Origin: Caldithrix sp964598255
GTDB lineage: Bacteria; Calditrichota; Calditrichia; Calditrichales; Calditrichaceae
Assembly (NCBI GenBank): GCA_964598255.1
Contig: CAZRBA010000037.1
Span: 1-64,000 of the forward strand
Length of the DNA stretch: 64,000 nucleotides
Reading direction: 5' to 3'
Shown: piece after piece, positions 43,080 to 51,840 of the stretch
How the letters are laid out: each line of letters opens with the position of its first letter
Numbering within the stretch: position 1 is the first letter of the stretch
Position numbers and translations under genes: made by a program
Notes under the pieces: model-generated
What the model saw: the letters and a program-made list of their open reading frames with translations, nothing else
What the model was told of the DNA's origin: nothing
The model's database searches: none

Positions 43080-43685
43080 TTAATAGCCCTGATTTTGCTG
43101 TTTTTCGTAATCTTTCATTTCGTTTTTCAATTCTTCGTAAGCCTTGCTGGCCCTGAAACGTTCGTACAATTTGGGACGCTTTGTTTTCATTTCGTCAAGA
43201 ATGGATTTATTCAGCACATTCGGTTCAATAGCCACCACAGCGGCAGCGGTAATTTTGCCTGTGTTTTTATCGCGCATGTATTTAACTTTTTTGGTAATCG
43301 CACCGCGCAAAATTTGGCTGGTTAGTGTTTTGGTTACCATGCTGAACGCTTCGTTAATTTCAGAATCATTGGCGCTTCCGATTTCTTCCTGAAAATTTTT
43401 CTTTAATTTTTGTACTTTCAAATTAAAGATTTCAGCCAATTGACCCTGCGCATCGGTAATGGCTTTTTTTCTAGCCAAATCCATTCTGGAAGATGAAGCC
43501 TGCCCTACGGCTGCCACACCACCGGCCTGAATAATTTGGTTGGCCATATCCGTTAAATCTTGAAACGGATCGCTAATGGTTTCCAAATCCGAATTGGCTA
43601 CAGCGGCCTTTTGAGAACCGCCGCAAGAAACCATTAGTGCGGCAATGATAAATAAAGCTGAAATCAACAGCATGTAACGCTTCAT
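43080..43685 (-). CDS. LPP20 family lipoprotein
   Basis: 201 residues, lipobox MVSC (Cys about 21). The mature part has GGVAAVGQASSSRMDLARKKAITDAQGQL-type text in which a Gly turn precedes an Ala/Arg helix, typical of LPP20, then SQILRGAITKKVKYMRD and AAAVVAIEPNVL. A strong RBS (AAAGGAGA) and its own terminator suggest it is highly expressed. The function is unknown; related genes often neighbour lpoB and COG3014 genes. Confidence 0.82.
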   Translation of the reverse strand: MKRYMLLISALFIIAALMVSCGGSQKAAVANSDLETISDPFQDLTDMANQIIQAGGVAAVGQASSSRMDLARKKAITDAQGQLAEIFNLKVQKLKKNFQEEIGSANDSEINEAFSMVTKTLTSQILRGAITKKVKYMRDKNTGKITAAAVVAIEPNVLNKSILDEMKTKRPKLYERFRASKAYEELKNEMKDYEKQQNQGY

Positions 43686-43900
43686 GGCGTTCTCCTTTAA
43701 TTAGTGAAACACAAATTCAAATTTTTATCTTAACATTAACGCAAATAAATTCCCCGGTAAGAAATGACAGTGTTTTAATCGGATTCGTTCGTATTTTCCT
43801 AAAAAATCCTATTCCGGTCATTGATCTAAATCAACTTTTGTGAGAAAGCCCGAATGCGAACAACCTTTAATTTACAAAATAACAAATAATTAACGGCATT

Positions 43901-44938
43901 TTAAAACGAATTCAAATAATCCAGAAATCGACGATAGAACGAATTTTGTATTTGCATTTTTACTTTTCGCAAAATGCGAGCATTGGCTTCACCCGCAGAA
44001 ATGGCTGCCGTGCGTTTGCTTACGGTAAATGTTTTCAGGGTGGTATTGTTGATCCGGTCGGTTAGCCTAATGGTAAGCTGCCAATTAAAGGCGACAATTC
44101 CAGGACGATTCAGATTGGTTTTGTTGCGGGTCAATTGGTAATCCACCTGAAAATCGGCATTTTCATCGGCAATCGTAAAACCCATCTTTCCAAATATTTC
44201 TTTCAGGTAATCTCCTACTTCATCCGGTGTGCCCGTAGCGGCATTTAAGCGAATGGTAATCGCAGCGCGGGCATTGCTCAACGCACGATTCAATTCATTT
44301 TCCGTAACTGAAGGTTCAAGGTTACTTCCGTTGGTGAGTACTTTGTATTTTTCGTTGATCAAACGATTGACTTCAAATAAGGCATAGGCTTTGTTCAAAT
44401 CGGATAGTTTGCGCAATTTATTGTCTTCCCGTGCGGCCTGACCAAAATAAGTTTGCAGCAACCGGTCGTTTTCTTCGAAATCACGACGGTACAAACGGGC
44501 GGTTTCCGCTCTGTTTAGCACGGCCAATACATAGTAAAGGCCTTCGTTTTGCGAAAAAAAGACACGGTTTATTTTAATATTTTTTAATTCGAGGTCGCTG
44601 GTAATACGCGTTTTGTTCACCATTTGTGAATTGGTGGTTAGTTCGCTTTGTTTGCCTTTGGTATGTTCAAGCGCACTTTCAATTAGTGTTTCATCCACCT
44701 GAATATTGCTTTGAAATACTTTGGCAATTTCGGCAACAGCATTTTTTTCTGCCGCCTGTCGCGTATCGCCGCTACCTACCCCCACAATAAAACGGTTCTG
44801 CGGAAATATGTCGTACGGCGCATTAACCCATTGCGGAATTTTATCTCCGCTTTCCATTGCGGTGCCTTTTTGGGCGTAAATGCAATGCGTTAATTGCAAC
44901 GAAAACAGAACTAAAACAATTTTTAAAAATGAACGCAT
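43901..44938 (-). CDS. LPP20-like envelope protein
   Basis: 345 residues. A signal (LTHCIYAQKG) could be read as lipobox or as a signal peptidase I site. The N-terminal domain has PQWVNAPYDIFPQNRFIVGVGSGDTRQAAEKNA in essence, an LPP20 domain opening (P-x-W, G-x-G, A-E-K-N-A). The C-terminal half contains TVTENELNRALSNAR-like helices and GFTIADENADFQVDYQL, similar to LpoB/DUF-type lipoprotein domains. RBS GGAGA. A 215-nt AT-rich gap without a gene separates it from the next gene downstream. Confidence 0.72.
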   Translation of the reverse strand: MRSFLKIVLVLFSLQLTHCIYAQKGTAMESGDKIPQWVNAPYDIFPQNRFIVGVGSGDTRQAAEKNAVAEIAKVFQSNIQVDETLIESALEHTKGKQSELTTNSQMVNKTRITSDLELKNIKINRVFFSQNEGLYYVLAVLNRAETARLYRRDFEENDRLLQTYFGQAAREDNKLRKLSDLNKAYALFEVNRLINEKYKVLTNGSNLEPSVTENELNRALSNARAAITIRLNAATGTPDEVGDYLKEIFGKMGFTIADENADFQVDYQLTRNKTNLNRPGIVAFNWQLTIRLTDRINNTTLKTFTVSKRTAAISAGEANARILRKVKMQIQNSFYRRFLDYLNSF

Positions 44939-44957
44939 AATTTCTCCGGATTTAGAC

Positions 44958-46343
44958 TTACCTTAATGTGGCAAAATTAATCATATTGAGTCCCGGCTCC
45001 ACTTGCACCTGCGTAAAACGTTGCTGATAAACCAGATCGCCGGAATTCGAATAACAGGCAATATCCACAGTATGCGTGCCTTGCCGTACGGGGAACTCAC
45101 CGATCAGACATTCATCAGGGAGCGTTTTCCAACAACGCAAATCCGGCTGCTCGGTTGCATCTACAGCCAAATCCACACTAGCATTAAGCACGGCACCCCA
45201 AAAGTCATTTGCCTTAAGTTTTTTTCTGAGCTTTTCCTTGCCCTTGGCCGCTAAAATTCCTTTTGTAACCGTGCGGATAAGGGTTTTTACGTAAATCAAC
45301 GTTTGTTTGTTGCGGAAGGTTTTCAGAGCAACCTTCCCCATATCTTCCAATAGTTCCAATGAGCCGTTTTTGTGGCCATCGATAAAAACGTCTACGCGTT
45401 CAATTTCGGTTCTTCCCGGACGCATAACCGGAAAAGCGAATTTAAAATGATAACCGCTTTTAATACCCGGAAAGGGAAATCGCGGAAGTGCTATAGGCAC
45501 GGAAAGATCGCTAATGCCCAAAAAGCCGTCGTATGTGGTAATCAAACCGCCAACGGCAATTTTTTTAGGGGCCTTACCCACAAATCCCATGATATTCAAA
45601 TAGGTCGTATCTGGATTTGCAATTTGCCGCAACGAAGAAGGCATTTGAAAATAATAAACATCGCTATGCGTTTGCCAAGCTTGTCGTAATTTTTCCAGTT
45701 CGATTCTGCAGTCGTCATAACGATTGTCGGCACGATACACAAGATAACTGATGTAATGGGCCAGTGCGTCGTTATAAAATTTTGTCGCTTGAAAACGAAC
45801 TTTAACGCCCGTCGTATCGTGGCGGTTAAAATCGTCAAACGCGTTTTGATAACGATCTTCTAACTCGCGTAGCTTGTTGTCTACCCTTTTAACTTCCACA
45901 AACGCATCGTCATAACGATTCAATTCCAGATAATTCAAGGCCTTGAATACATTAACATACAAATGTTCGTAGATTTCTCCGGCATAATCCACGGAATTAT
46001 CGTTTAAAACGTACGAAAGCGCCAATTGCGAAACATGCTTGGTAAACAATTCGTCCATGGTTTGTTCGGCTTGCGCAAAATATTTGTTGCTTTGCGAAAA
46101 ATCGCCTTTGTAGTGATAAATACTGCCCAAATCCAAATAATAAAGCAAGCGGTCGTTTTGCGAATAAACATGGTTCTTGCGCGCTTCGCGAATTTTTTTT
46201 ATGGCCAAATCAAAGTTGTTTTGACTTACATCGTTTACAACGCTATCAAAATATTGCGCTTTTTGCACCGAACTCATGCAAGCGGCTAACATTAATAAGG
46301 CAAGCGAAACAATTGATATTTTTTTGAAAGGGAATCGTTTCAT
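44958..46343 (-). CDS. COG3014-type lipoprotein with TPR-like helices
   Basis: 461 residues, lipobox LAAC (Cys about 22). The N-terminal half is helical and repeat-like (FDLAIKKIREA, YYLDLGSIYHYKGDFSQSNKYF, LNYLELNRYDDAFVEVKRV), as in tetratricopeptide proteins. The C-terminal half is beta-rich, with YHFKFAFPVMRP and DCRWKT-like text before CYSNSGDLVYQQRF. Such proteins are encoded next to lpoB and LPP20 genes in other Gram-negatives. Probably an outer-membrane lipoprotein acting with them; the exact role is unknown. Confidence 0.75.
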   Translation of the reverse strand: MKRFPFKKISIVSLALLMLAACMSSVQKAQYFDSVVNDVSQNNFDLAIKKIREARKNHVYSQNDRLLYYLDLGSIYHYKGDFSQSNKYFAQAEQTMDELFTKHVSQLALSYVLNDNSVDYAGEIYEHLYVNVFKALNYLELNRYDDAFVEVKRVDNKLRELEDRYQNAFDDFNRHDTTGVKVRFQATKFYNDALAHYISYLVYRADNRYDDCRIELEKLRQAWQTHSDVYYFQMPSSLRQIANPDTTYLNIMGFVGKAPKKIAVGGLITTYDGFLGISDLSVPIALPRFPFPGIKSGYHFKFAFPVMRPGRTEIERVDVFIDGHKNGSLELLEDMGKVALKTFRNKQTLIYVKTLIRTVTKGILAAKGKEKLRKKLKANDFWGAVLNASVDLAVDATEQPDLRCWKTLPDECLIGEFPVRQGTHTVDIACYSNSGDLVYQQRFTQVQVEPGLNMINFATLR

Positions 46344-46373
46344 TTTTGCAAACCGATCCGTTGCGTTTGTTGC

Positions 46374-46991
46374 TTACCAGGTGTACTTTTTTTGTTGAAT
46401 AAACTTTTTAATTTCTTTTTGTCCGATCCACACTTTGGTATTGTTCTCAATATCAATCAATTCCAGATTAACCTGATACTTAACCACGCGTTTCCCTTCG
46501 AACGAATCGGTTACAGAAGTGATTTCACCCTGAAGCATAAAATCGGCTCCCAACTCATTGGCTAATTCTTTGGCGGTTTCGGGATTGGCAAAACTTTGCT
46601 GATCCAGACGCTCTTTACGAACAGCCTGACGTTCCTTATCCGAAGCAACAAACTTTACCTTACCCGAATTAAGCAATTCTCGTTCGATATCTTTAATGAA
46701 CATATCGGTTTCGATATGTTCGCTACTGCGGTTGCGGATTTGTCCCACAATTACGACAGGTTGGCGGTTGTATTGACGAATAAAATTACGTAACCACGGC
46801 CGAGATAACACATCCTTTACCATGCTTTCGGCGGTTAAGCGTGCATCGGTATCGTTCCAATGACCGCTCAAATCAATTGCCTTATCCACCTGAACCCGCT
46901 TAACGGTTCTTACCGGTCCGGAACAACTAACTGTCAGAATCGCCCCAAAAAGAAAAATCAATACGGGGGAAAAAAACAGGTGCTTTTTCAT
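46374..46991 (-). CDS. lpoB: LpoB-like penicillin-binding protein activator
   Basis: 205 residues from the ATG at 46991 (TTTTGGAGG upstream). Lipobox TVSC. The domain matches LpoB: DLSGHWNDTDARLTAESMV near the N-terminus, QPVVIVGQIRNRSSEHIET, DIERELLNSGKVKFVAS, ANELGADFMLQGEI and NLELIDIENNTKVWIGQKEIKKF at the end. In E. coli, LpoB is an outer-membrane lipoprotein that activates PBP1b. Whether this homologue does so is unknown, but it heads the envelope cluster with COG3014 and LPP20 genes. Confidence 0.88.
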   Translation of the reverse strand: MKKHLFFSPVLIFLFGAILTVSCSGPVRTVKRVQVDKAIDLSGHWNDTDARLTAESMVKDVLSRPWLRNFIRQYNRQPVVIVGQIRNRSSEHIETDMFIKDIERELLNSGKVKFVASDKERQAVRKERLDQQSFANPETAKELANELGADFMLQGEITSVTDSFEGKRVVKYQVNLELIDIENNTKVWIGQKEIKKFIQQKKYTW

Positions 46992-47370
46992 GAAGGCCTC
47001 CAAAATTTCCAAATGGCTAATAAATCGTTTAATCTTTTCAAAGATAATAAATTAAATCCATGAAGAACAATTTTAATTGATTTTGATCAATTCCTTTCGG
47101 AATTGCCCCGAATTATAACCTCAAAGTGACCTTCGGTAGAATACGAAAAAAGTTTAAACAAATACCGCATTCCTTTGTTGTTACGCGGATCTTCCACTGA
47201 ATAAGATGCCCCTGATTGGGTTGGTTGCTAAAAGTGCGATGCCAACCGATAAAAACAATTAAAAATTTGGAACGCGAAGATTCGGAATTTATGCCTTTGC
47301 CTGTAATCCATTTGATTTTGGCGTTAATAATCCGTATTTTTTAGTTTTTAAGAAGGATATCTAAGATATT
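46992..47370. other. Divergent intergenic region
   Basis: About 380 bases between lpoB (minus) and a lipoprotein gene (plus). It must hold promoters for both. I find no gene, RNA or strong hairpin; AT-rich stretches and an AAGAAGGATATC RBS before 47371 are all that stand out. Confidence 0.5.
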
Positions 47371-48036
47371 ATGATTCAAATAGTTAGATTTATTATTTTA
47401 TGTATATTCGTCCTTTGGCTGTCTGCCTGCACTAATCCGTTTACAACGCGGGAAAATCAAGTGGAAAAACCGGTACAGGGTACACCGGGCAACGGGACGG
47501 TTTACGATCCTGCCGTTAATGCAGATATTGTATTCGTCAATTTGAAAAAAGCCATTCGTGAAAAAAATATTGACGAGTATATGAAATGTTTCGTTCCAGA
47601 AGCGCAAAGCGGGCAAACCCACCTTTTTGAATTTGTTCCGGAACAGCATTTTATTAATGAATTTAACAAACAGCCGTGGACGCTTAATGATGAACGCAAT
47701 TATTTTATCCAACTAAGTCAATCGCAAAAGAATACCTATCCCAAGCTGGATTTAAGTTTAAACGCAGGCCAGCCTATTACTTTGAATCCCATTACTCCGA
47801 CATCCGTTAATGATTCACTTGAAACCGGTAGCGTTAAATATCAGTTAACCATATTGTATTCGGCGGATTCTGTAAAAATCTATTCCGGAGTTTTGCAATT
47901 CCGTTTGTTCAAATCCGTTACTCCGCCCGAAATTTGGTACATTTATTATTGGCAAGATAATGCCATTAACAAAGAATACAATAAAAGTTGGACCGCATTA
48001 AAATTATTTTATCGAAAAAAGGCGTTAAGGCCATGA
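47371..48036 (+). CDS. Small lipoprotein of unknown function (CTNPF type)
   Basis: 221 residues. Lipobox LSAC followed by TNPFTTRE. The mature part shows VFVNLKKAIREKNIDEYMKCF, the helix-type opening of NTF2-like or DUF4878-like domains, and beta-rich text up to PPEIWYIYYWQDN. It overlaps the next gene, a similar lipoprotein, by 4 nt. Not recognised beyond this. Confidence 0.65.
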   Translation: MIQIVRFIILCIFVLWLSACTNPFTTRENQVEKPVQGTPGNGTVYDPAVNADIVFVNLKKAIREKNIDEYMKCFVPEAQSGQTHLFEFVPEQHFINEFNKQPWTLNDERNYFIQLSQSQKNTYPKLDLSLNAGQPITLNPITPTSVNDSLETGSVKYQLTILYSADSVKIYSGVLQFRLFKSVTPPEIWYIYYWQDNAINKEYNKSWTALKLFYRKKALRP

Positions 48037-48575
48037 ACCGGTCGATGCTTTACATTGTAATTACGTTTTTATTATTACTTGCCTCCGCTTGTGAGAACCC
48101 TTTTGCGCCGGGTCTCAAAAGTTCTCTTAACAACCAAACGCTCATCGTTACCGACCAACACACTCCCGAGGACGTGCTTATTAACTTTAAATATGCTTAC
48201 AATTTCAAGGACTCTTTGGTTTATGCCGATCTTTTGGACAGCAGTTTTTTGTTTATTTCCAAAAACTTTTTAACCGACCCGCCAACCGATCTTACCTGGG
48301 GTCGCGACGTGGATATCAAAACCACCATGGGCCTGTTCCGGCATTTCCAAACCTTAAATTTAATTTGGGAAGGGACGGTTTATTCGCGTTATATTAATGA
48401 AGAACAAACATTGAAAGAAATTAAAAAAGTTTTTAGTTTAACCATTGATGGTGGTCGTGAAATACCCACCATTAAGGGTGAAGCACTTTTTGTTTTCAAA
48501 AAGAAAAATATTTCACCCAATGATACTACCGGAATCTGGAAAATTGTACGCTGGGAAGATCTTTCCAGTTTTTAA
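48033..48575 (+). CDS. Small lipoprotein of unknown function (CENPF type)
   Basis: 180 residues from the ATG at 48033, which overlaps the previous stop (ATGA). Lipobox ASAC followed by ENPFAPG, similar to the preceding protein. LINFKYAYNFKDSLVYADLLDSSFLF and WRDVDI-like text followed by a final KIVRWED fit the same NTF2-like shape, so the two are probably paralogues in tandem. First genes of the operon that leads to smc. Confidence 0.65.
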   Translation: MNRSMLYIVITFLLLLASACENPFAPGLKSSLNNQTLIVTDQHTPEDVLINFKYAYNFKDSLVYADLLDSSFLFISKNFLTDPPTDLTWGRDVDIKTTMGLFRHFQTLNLIWEGTVYSRYINEEQTLKEIKKVFSLTIDGGREIPTIKGEALFVFKKKNISPNDTTGIWKIVRWEDLSSF

Positions 48576-48596
48576 CTTTAGAAGGAGGAAATGGCA

Positions 48597-49307
48597 ATGC
48601 ATCGACTGGCAGTGGATATTGATCCCGTAGCATTTATACGTAATCAATTTAACGATCGTTACCCCGATCCCATCCAAACGGTTGTGTTGGCCGAATTGGG
48701 CGGAGCGGAAAGCATTGTAGCCTATTTTCAGGACCACCAGCGTACGGTCAAAGAAACCGACTTAGTACTGCTGAAACATATTGTTAAAACCTATTTGAAC
48801 ATCCGCTGCAATTTAACCGATGAAAACATTCACAAATTATTGCGCGTTCAACCTGACATGGTTACGCTGGTGGCGCCGGGCGAGGTAAAAAGTCTTGAAC
48901 CGGAACCGTTGGATGTTGATTTGTACACATCCCAATTACAAGGCGCCATTCAGGAGCTACATTCCAGCGATATTTTGGCTTCGATTTTGATTTCTCCGAA
49001 TATTTCTCAGGTAAAATATGCCGGAAAATTAGGCTTCGACTATGTGGAACTGGACGCTCGCGGATTGGCGGAAGCCGAAGATATGGACAGCGAGGTGGCC
49101 TTTTTAGAAGAGCTGGACAATATTTCGATTGCGGCCAATAAAATGGGCATGGGCGTTAATATTAGCGGTGGCATTGGCTACGATAATATTCGGGATATTT
49201 TAAAAATGGATTACATCGAAGATATTGTAGTGGGCAAACCCCTGTTCTCAAAAAGTTTGGCTATTGGTTTCGAACAAGCTGTTCGTGATTTAATTGCGCT
49301 GATTTAA
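48597..49307 (+). CDS. PdxJ-like protein lacking catalytic residues
   Basis: 236 residues from the ATG at 48597; AGGAGG sits 8 nt before it and only 2 nt before the in-frame ATG at 48591. The whole length aligns by eye with pyridoxine 5'-phosphate synthase: LAVDIDPVAFIRNQ, YPDPIQTVVLAELGGAESI, TYLNIRCNLTDENI, ILISPNISQVKYAGKLGFDYVEL and VNISGGIGYDNI. Yet the key residues differ: NIDH is DIDP, the VHLRED stretch is AYFQDH, Glu of NLEM is Arg (NIRC) and His of GHGL is Gly. It is therefore unlikely to make PNP and may bind a ligand or protein. It sits between lipoprotein genes and a GH2-like gene. Confidence 0.85.
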   Translation: MHRLAVDIDPVAFIRNQFNDRYPDPIQTVVLAELGGAESIVAYFQDHQRTVKETDLVLLKHIVKTYLNIRCNLTDENIHKLLRVQPDMVTLVAPGEVKSLEPEPLDVDLYTSQLQGAIQELHSSDILASILISPNISQVKYAGKLGFDYVELDARGLAEAEDMDSEVAFLEELDNISIAANKMGMGVNISGGIGYDNIRDILKMDYIEDIVVGKPLFSKSLAIGFEQAVRDLIALI

Positions 49308-49327
49308 ATGGATTTAAAGGCTGTACT

Positions 49328-51832
49328 ATGAAATATCGATTTATCTTACTCATTCTACTACTCTCGTTTTCGCTATCGGCACAAAAAATTTTTACCTTTG
49401 ATTGGGGTACTTCACAATGCGCGACAAGCGCTTTTGAAAATAAGGTAAAAATTCCCTTAAAAACCTGGCAACTTTCGTTTAAAGGAAGCAGCCAAACCGT
49501 ACAAGCACCGTTTGTTGTTTCGTATTCTCCGCAGATATCCGCAACCACGCAATTTCGACTTTCGGAGCGGACAAAGGATAAAATTTTGTATCTGCAATCG
49601 AATGGGATCAAAGGTTCGGCAACGTTTTTTTTAAATGACCATCTCATTTCTTTTATTTCCAATGCGCAGCAACCATTTAAAATTCAATTACCCTCCGATT
49701 TTTTAAAGAACGATTCGATGCAAACGCTCCGACTACTAATTAAACAACCTCAAAATACACATGACGGTTTTCCCTTAATTGTTTACACCTACTCCGAATC
49801 GCACACCATCGGAATAGCCTCTCCGCTATGGATTATTGCCGAGAATAAGCCGGTAATTTCTGGTTTTAACCGAAAATTAGTGCACAACAAGAACGGTTTT
49901 ATCTTAAACTATTCGTATCAAGTACATGTTACGGATAATTTTAACCGCTTACAGCTTAACGAAAGTTTTGTTCGGCATTCCGATCAAAAAACAATATTCC
50001 AAAAAATCCGGTTTGCCAAAGATTTGACAAACAAAACAATACATATTCAAGGAGAATTTCCTTTAAGCCGTCAGGATCTTTGGGAAGTTAATAATCCTCA
50101 AAAAATCGTTTTTAAACTGCACGTACGTTTTTCTGGCAACAAAATCAAAGAATTTGAGCGAACATTTGTTTTTGGTGCGCGAACGTTCCGCTGGTTAAAA
50201 GGACGGTTTTATTTGAACGAGGCGCACATTACCATTCATGGCATTACCTGGCACCAAAATTTACGCCGTTTAAATCACCGCAACTATGCTCACACACTTC
50301 GAAGCGACCTTACCCGTATTAAGGCCATGGGAATTAATACCATTCGCTTTTCGCATTTTCTGCCGGACGATTTGTTTTTAAACCTATGCGATTCCCTTGG
50401 TATTATGGTTATGGGCGAATTACCCATTTGGCGCTACCCCGTTTCGTTTTTTAATGAAAATTATCTTTTGGAAATGGCCAAGACCACTTGCCTGCAAATG
50501 GCTCCTTTTTATCGCTCGCATCCTTCGTTTGTTGCGCTCGGGCTTGGTCAGGAAATTCCGGCCGACAACCCGATTACGCAAAAATTTATGTTCATCCTTA
50601 AGGGAAAAGTTAAAACCTTACTGCCCGTTTTAACCTATGTGTCGCCCATACCCGGCAGACCCCTTCCTCCAGAAAAAGTAGCCGATTTTTATTTATTAGA
50701 TCTCTATCGGCCATTAAACGTTCTGCAGGATAGCAAACTATTAACATCCATTTCTTTGGTGGGTAAAATTGGTGTTTTGCCGGCAGAACTTTTTCATAAA
50801 GAACAATCGGAAGAAACCCATGCAGTTAACAGAGGATTGTTCTTAAAAGAAGAAATCGGTAAAGCGATTTTCCAGTTTAAAACCGCCGGTGGCTTTATCG
50901 AAAGTTATCAAGATTGGTTTGCGCCCTTTCCTTCTCTGGTTGTACAAAATCGCCAGGCTCCCTACATTGTGCCGCAAGGATTGTACCGGATAAACGGCGA
51001 ACCGAAAGCATGGACAAAATTATTAGGCCAGCCATGGGAATTAGATGAATCTACCATAATTCAAACAACAGGGCACAAACAACGTCCTACCAACTTTTTT
51101 TCTGTTTTGGTTACTTTTATCGTCATTCTTTTTTTTAGTCTGTATCGGCGGCTGCCGCGTTTGAGAGAAAATCTACGCCGTTCGCTGCGTCATTCTTACG
51201 GTTTTTTTGTAGACATGCGCGAAAGACGCATTATTCCGTTGTTGAATTCCGTTACTGTCGGAATTTTCTTTTCATTAATTGCGGCTGCTTTTGTCGCTTC
51301 GCAAATTTATTATGTACATGGCTCTTACGGTTTGCAGGAAATGATGGCCGTATTTTTAGTTCCTCTCGGATTGTTCGCTCCGTACCTTCATATTAGTCAA
51401 TCCTCTGTTTTACTTACTCTTACGCTATTTGCAGTGTTCTTTTTGCTGCCTTTCACCGGTGCCGTTGCGGTTAAAATATTTTCTTTGTTTACACGTGCCC
51501 GCATTCGCCTACGTCAGGGTATTGCGGTTATGTATTGGTCCGGGGCGCCATTGCTTTGGTTCTTCCCCGTCAGTCTTATCTCTTATCACTGGGTTTTTTA
51601 CCACCATAGTGCACAAATCTTCTGGATTATTTTAGGTCTGTTTTTCGTCTGGATTCATTTTCGCTTGGTAAAGGGCTTGCACATTTTATTTTTCACCGGC
51701 TCGTCTACCGTCTTTGTGGTTTTACTCTTGTGTTATTCCGTTCCATTGCTTATCTTTTGGGCTCTTTTTAATCCGCCGAGTTATTGGCTTGAATACTTAA
51801 AATTACTAATGAATGCGCAGGCTTTGTTTTAA
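49328..51832 (+). CDS. GH2-like glycosidase domain fused to a membrane region
   Basis: 834 residues. A signal peptide (about 1-18) is followed by beta-sandwich domains (about 20-285) and a GH2-type TIM barrel (about 290-560): RFYLNEAHITIHGITWHQN, IKAMGINTIRFSHFLPDDLF and RSHPSFVALGLGQEIP. The Glu of GLGQEIP matches the GH2 acid/base position, with Gln for the usual Asn. A second Glu in GVLPAELF could be the nucleophile. The last 240 residues hold about seven membrane helices, unusual for this family. It is likely inner-membrane-tethered with the barrel in the periplasm. The substrate is unknown. Confidence 0.75.
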   Translation: MKYRFILLILLLSFSLSAQKIFTFDWGTSQCATSAFENKVKIPLKTWQLSFKGSSQTVQAPFVVSYSPQISATTQFRLSERTKDKILYLQSNGIKGSATFFLNDHLISFISNAQQPFKIQLPSDFLKNDSMQTLRLLIKQPQNTHDGFPLIVYTYSESHTIGIASPLWIIAENKPVISGFNRKLVHNKNGFILNYSYQVHVTDNFNRLQLNESFVRHSDQKTIFQKIRFAKDLTNKTIHIQGEFPLSRQDLWEVNNPQKIVFKLHVRFSGNKIKEFERTFVFGARTFRWLKGRFYLNEAHITIHGITWHQNLRRLNHRNYAHTLRSDLTRIKAMGINTIRFSHFLPDDLFLNLCDSLGIMVMGELPIWRYPVSFFNENYLLEMAKTTCLQMAPFYRSHPSFVALGLGQEIPADNPITQKFMFILKGKVKTLLPVLTYVSPIPGRPLPPEKVADFYLLDLYRPLNVLQDSKLLTSISLVGKIGVLPAELFHKEQSEETHAVNRGLFLKEEIGKAIFQFKTAGGFIESYQDWFAPFPSLVVQNRQAPYIVPQGLYRINGEPKAWTKLLGQPWELDESTIIQTTGHKQRPTNFFSVLVTFIVILFFSLYRRLPRLRENLRRSLRHSYGFFVDMRERRIIPLLNSVTVGIFFSLIAAAFVASQIYYVHGSYGLQEMMAVFLVPLGLFAPYLHISQSSVLLTLTLFAVFFLLPFTGAVAVKIFSLFTRARIRLRQGIAVMYWSGAPLLWFFPVSLISYHWVFYHHSAQIFWIILGLFFVWIHFRLVKGLHILFFTGSSTVFVVLLLCYSVPLLIFWALFNPPSYWLEYLKLLMNAQALF

Positions 51833-51840
51833 GGAGAGGC

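Noticed and set aside
46992..47370. Small RNA or riboswitch in the divergent gap
   Set aside because: No strong hairpin or terminator visible; nothing to support an RNA gene.
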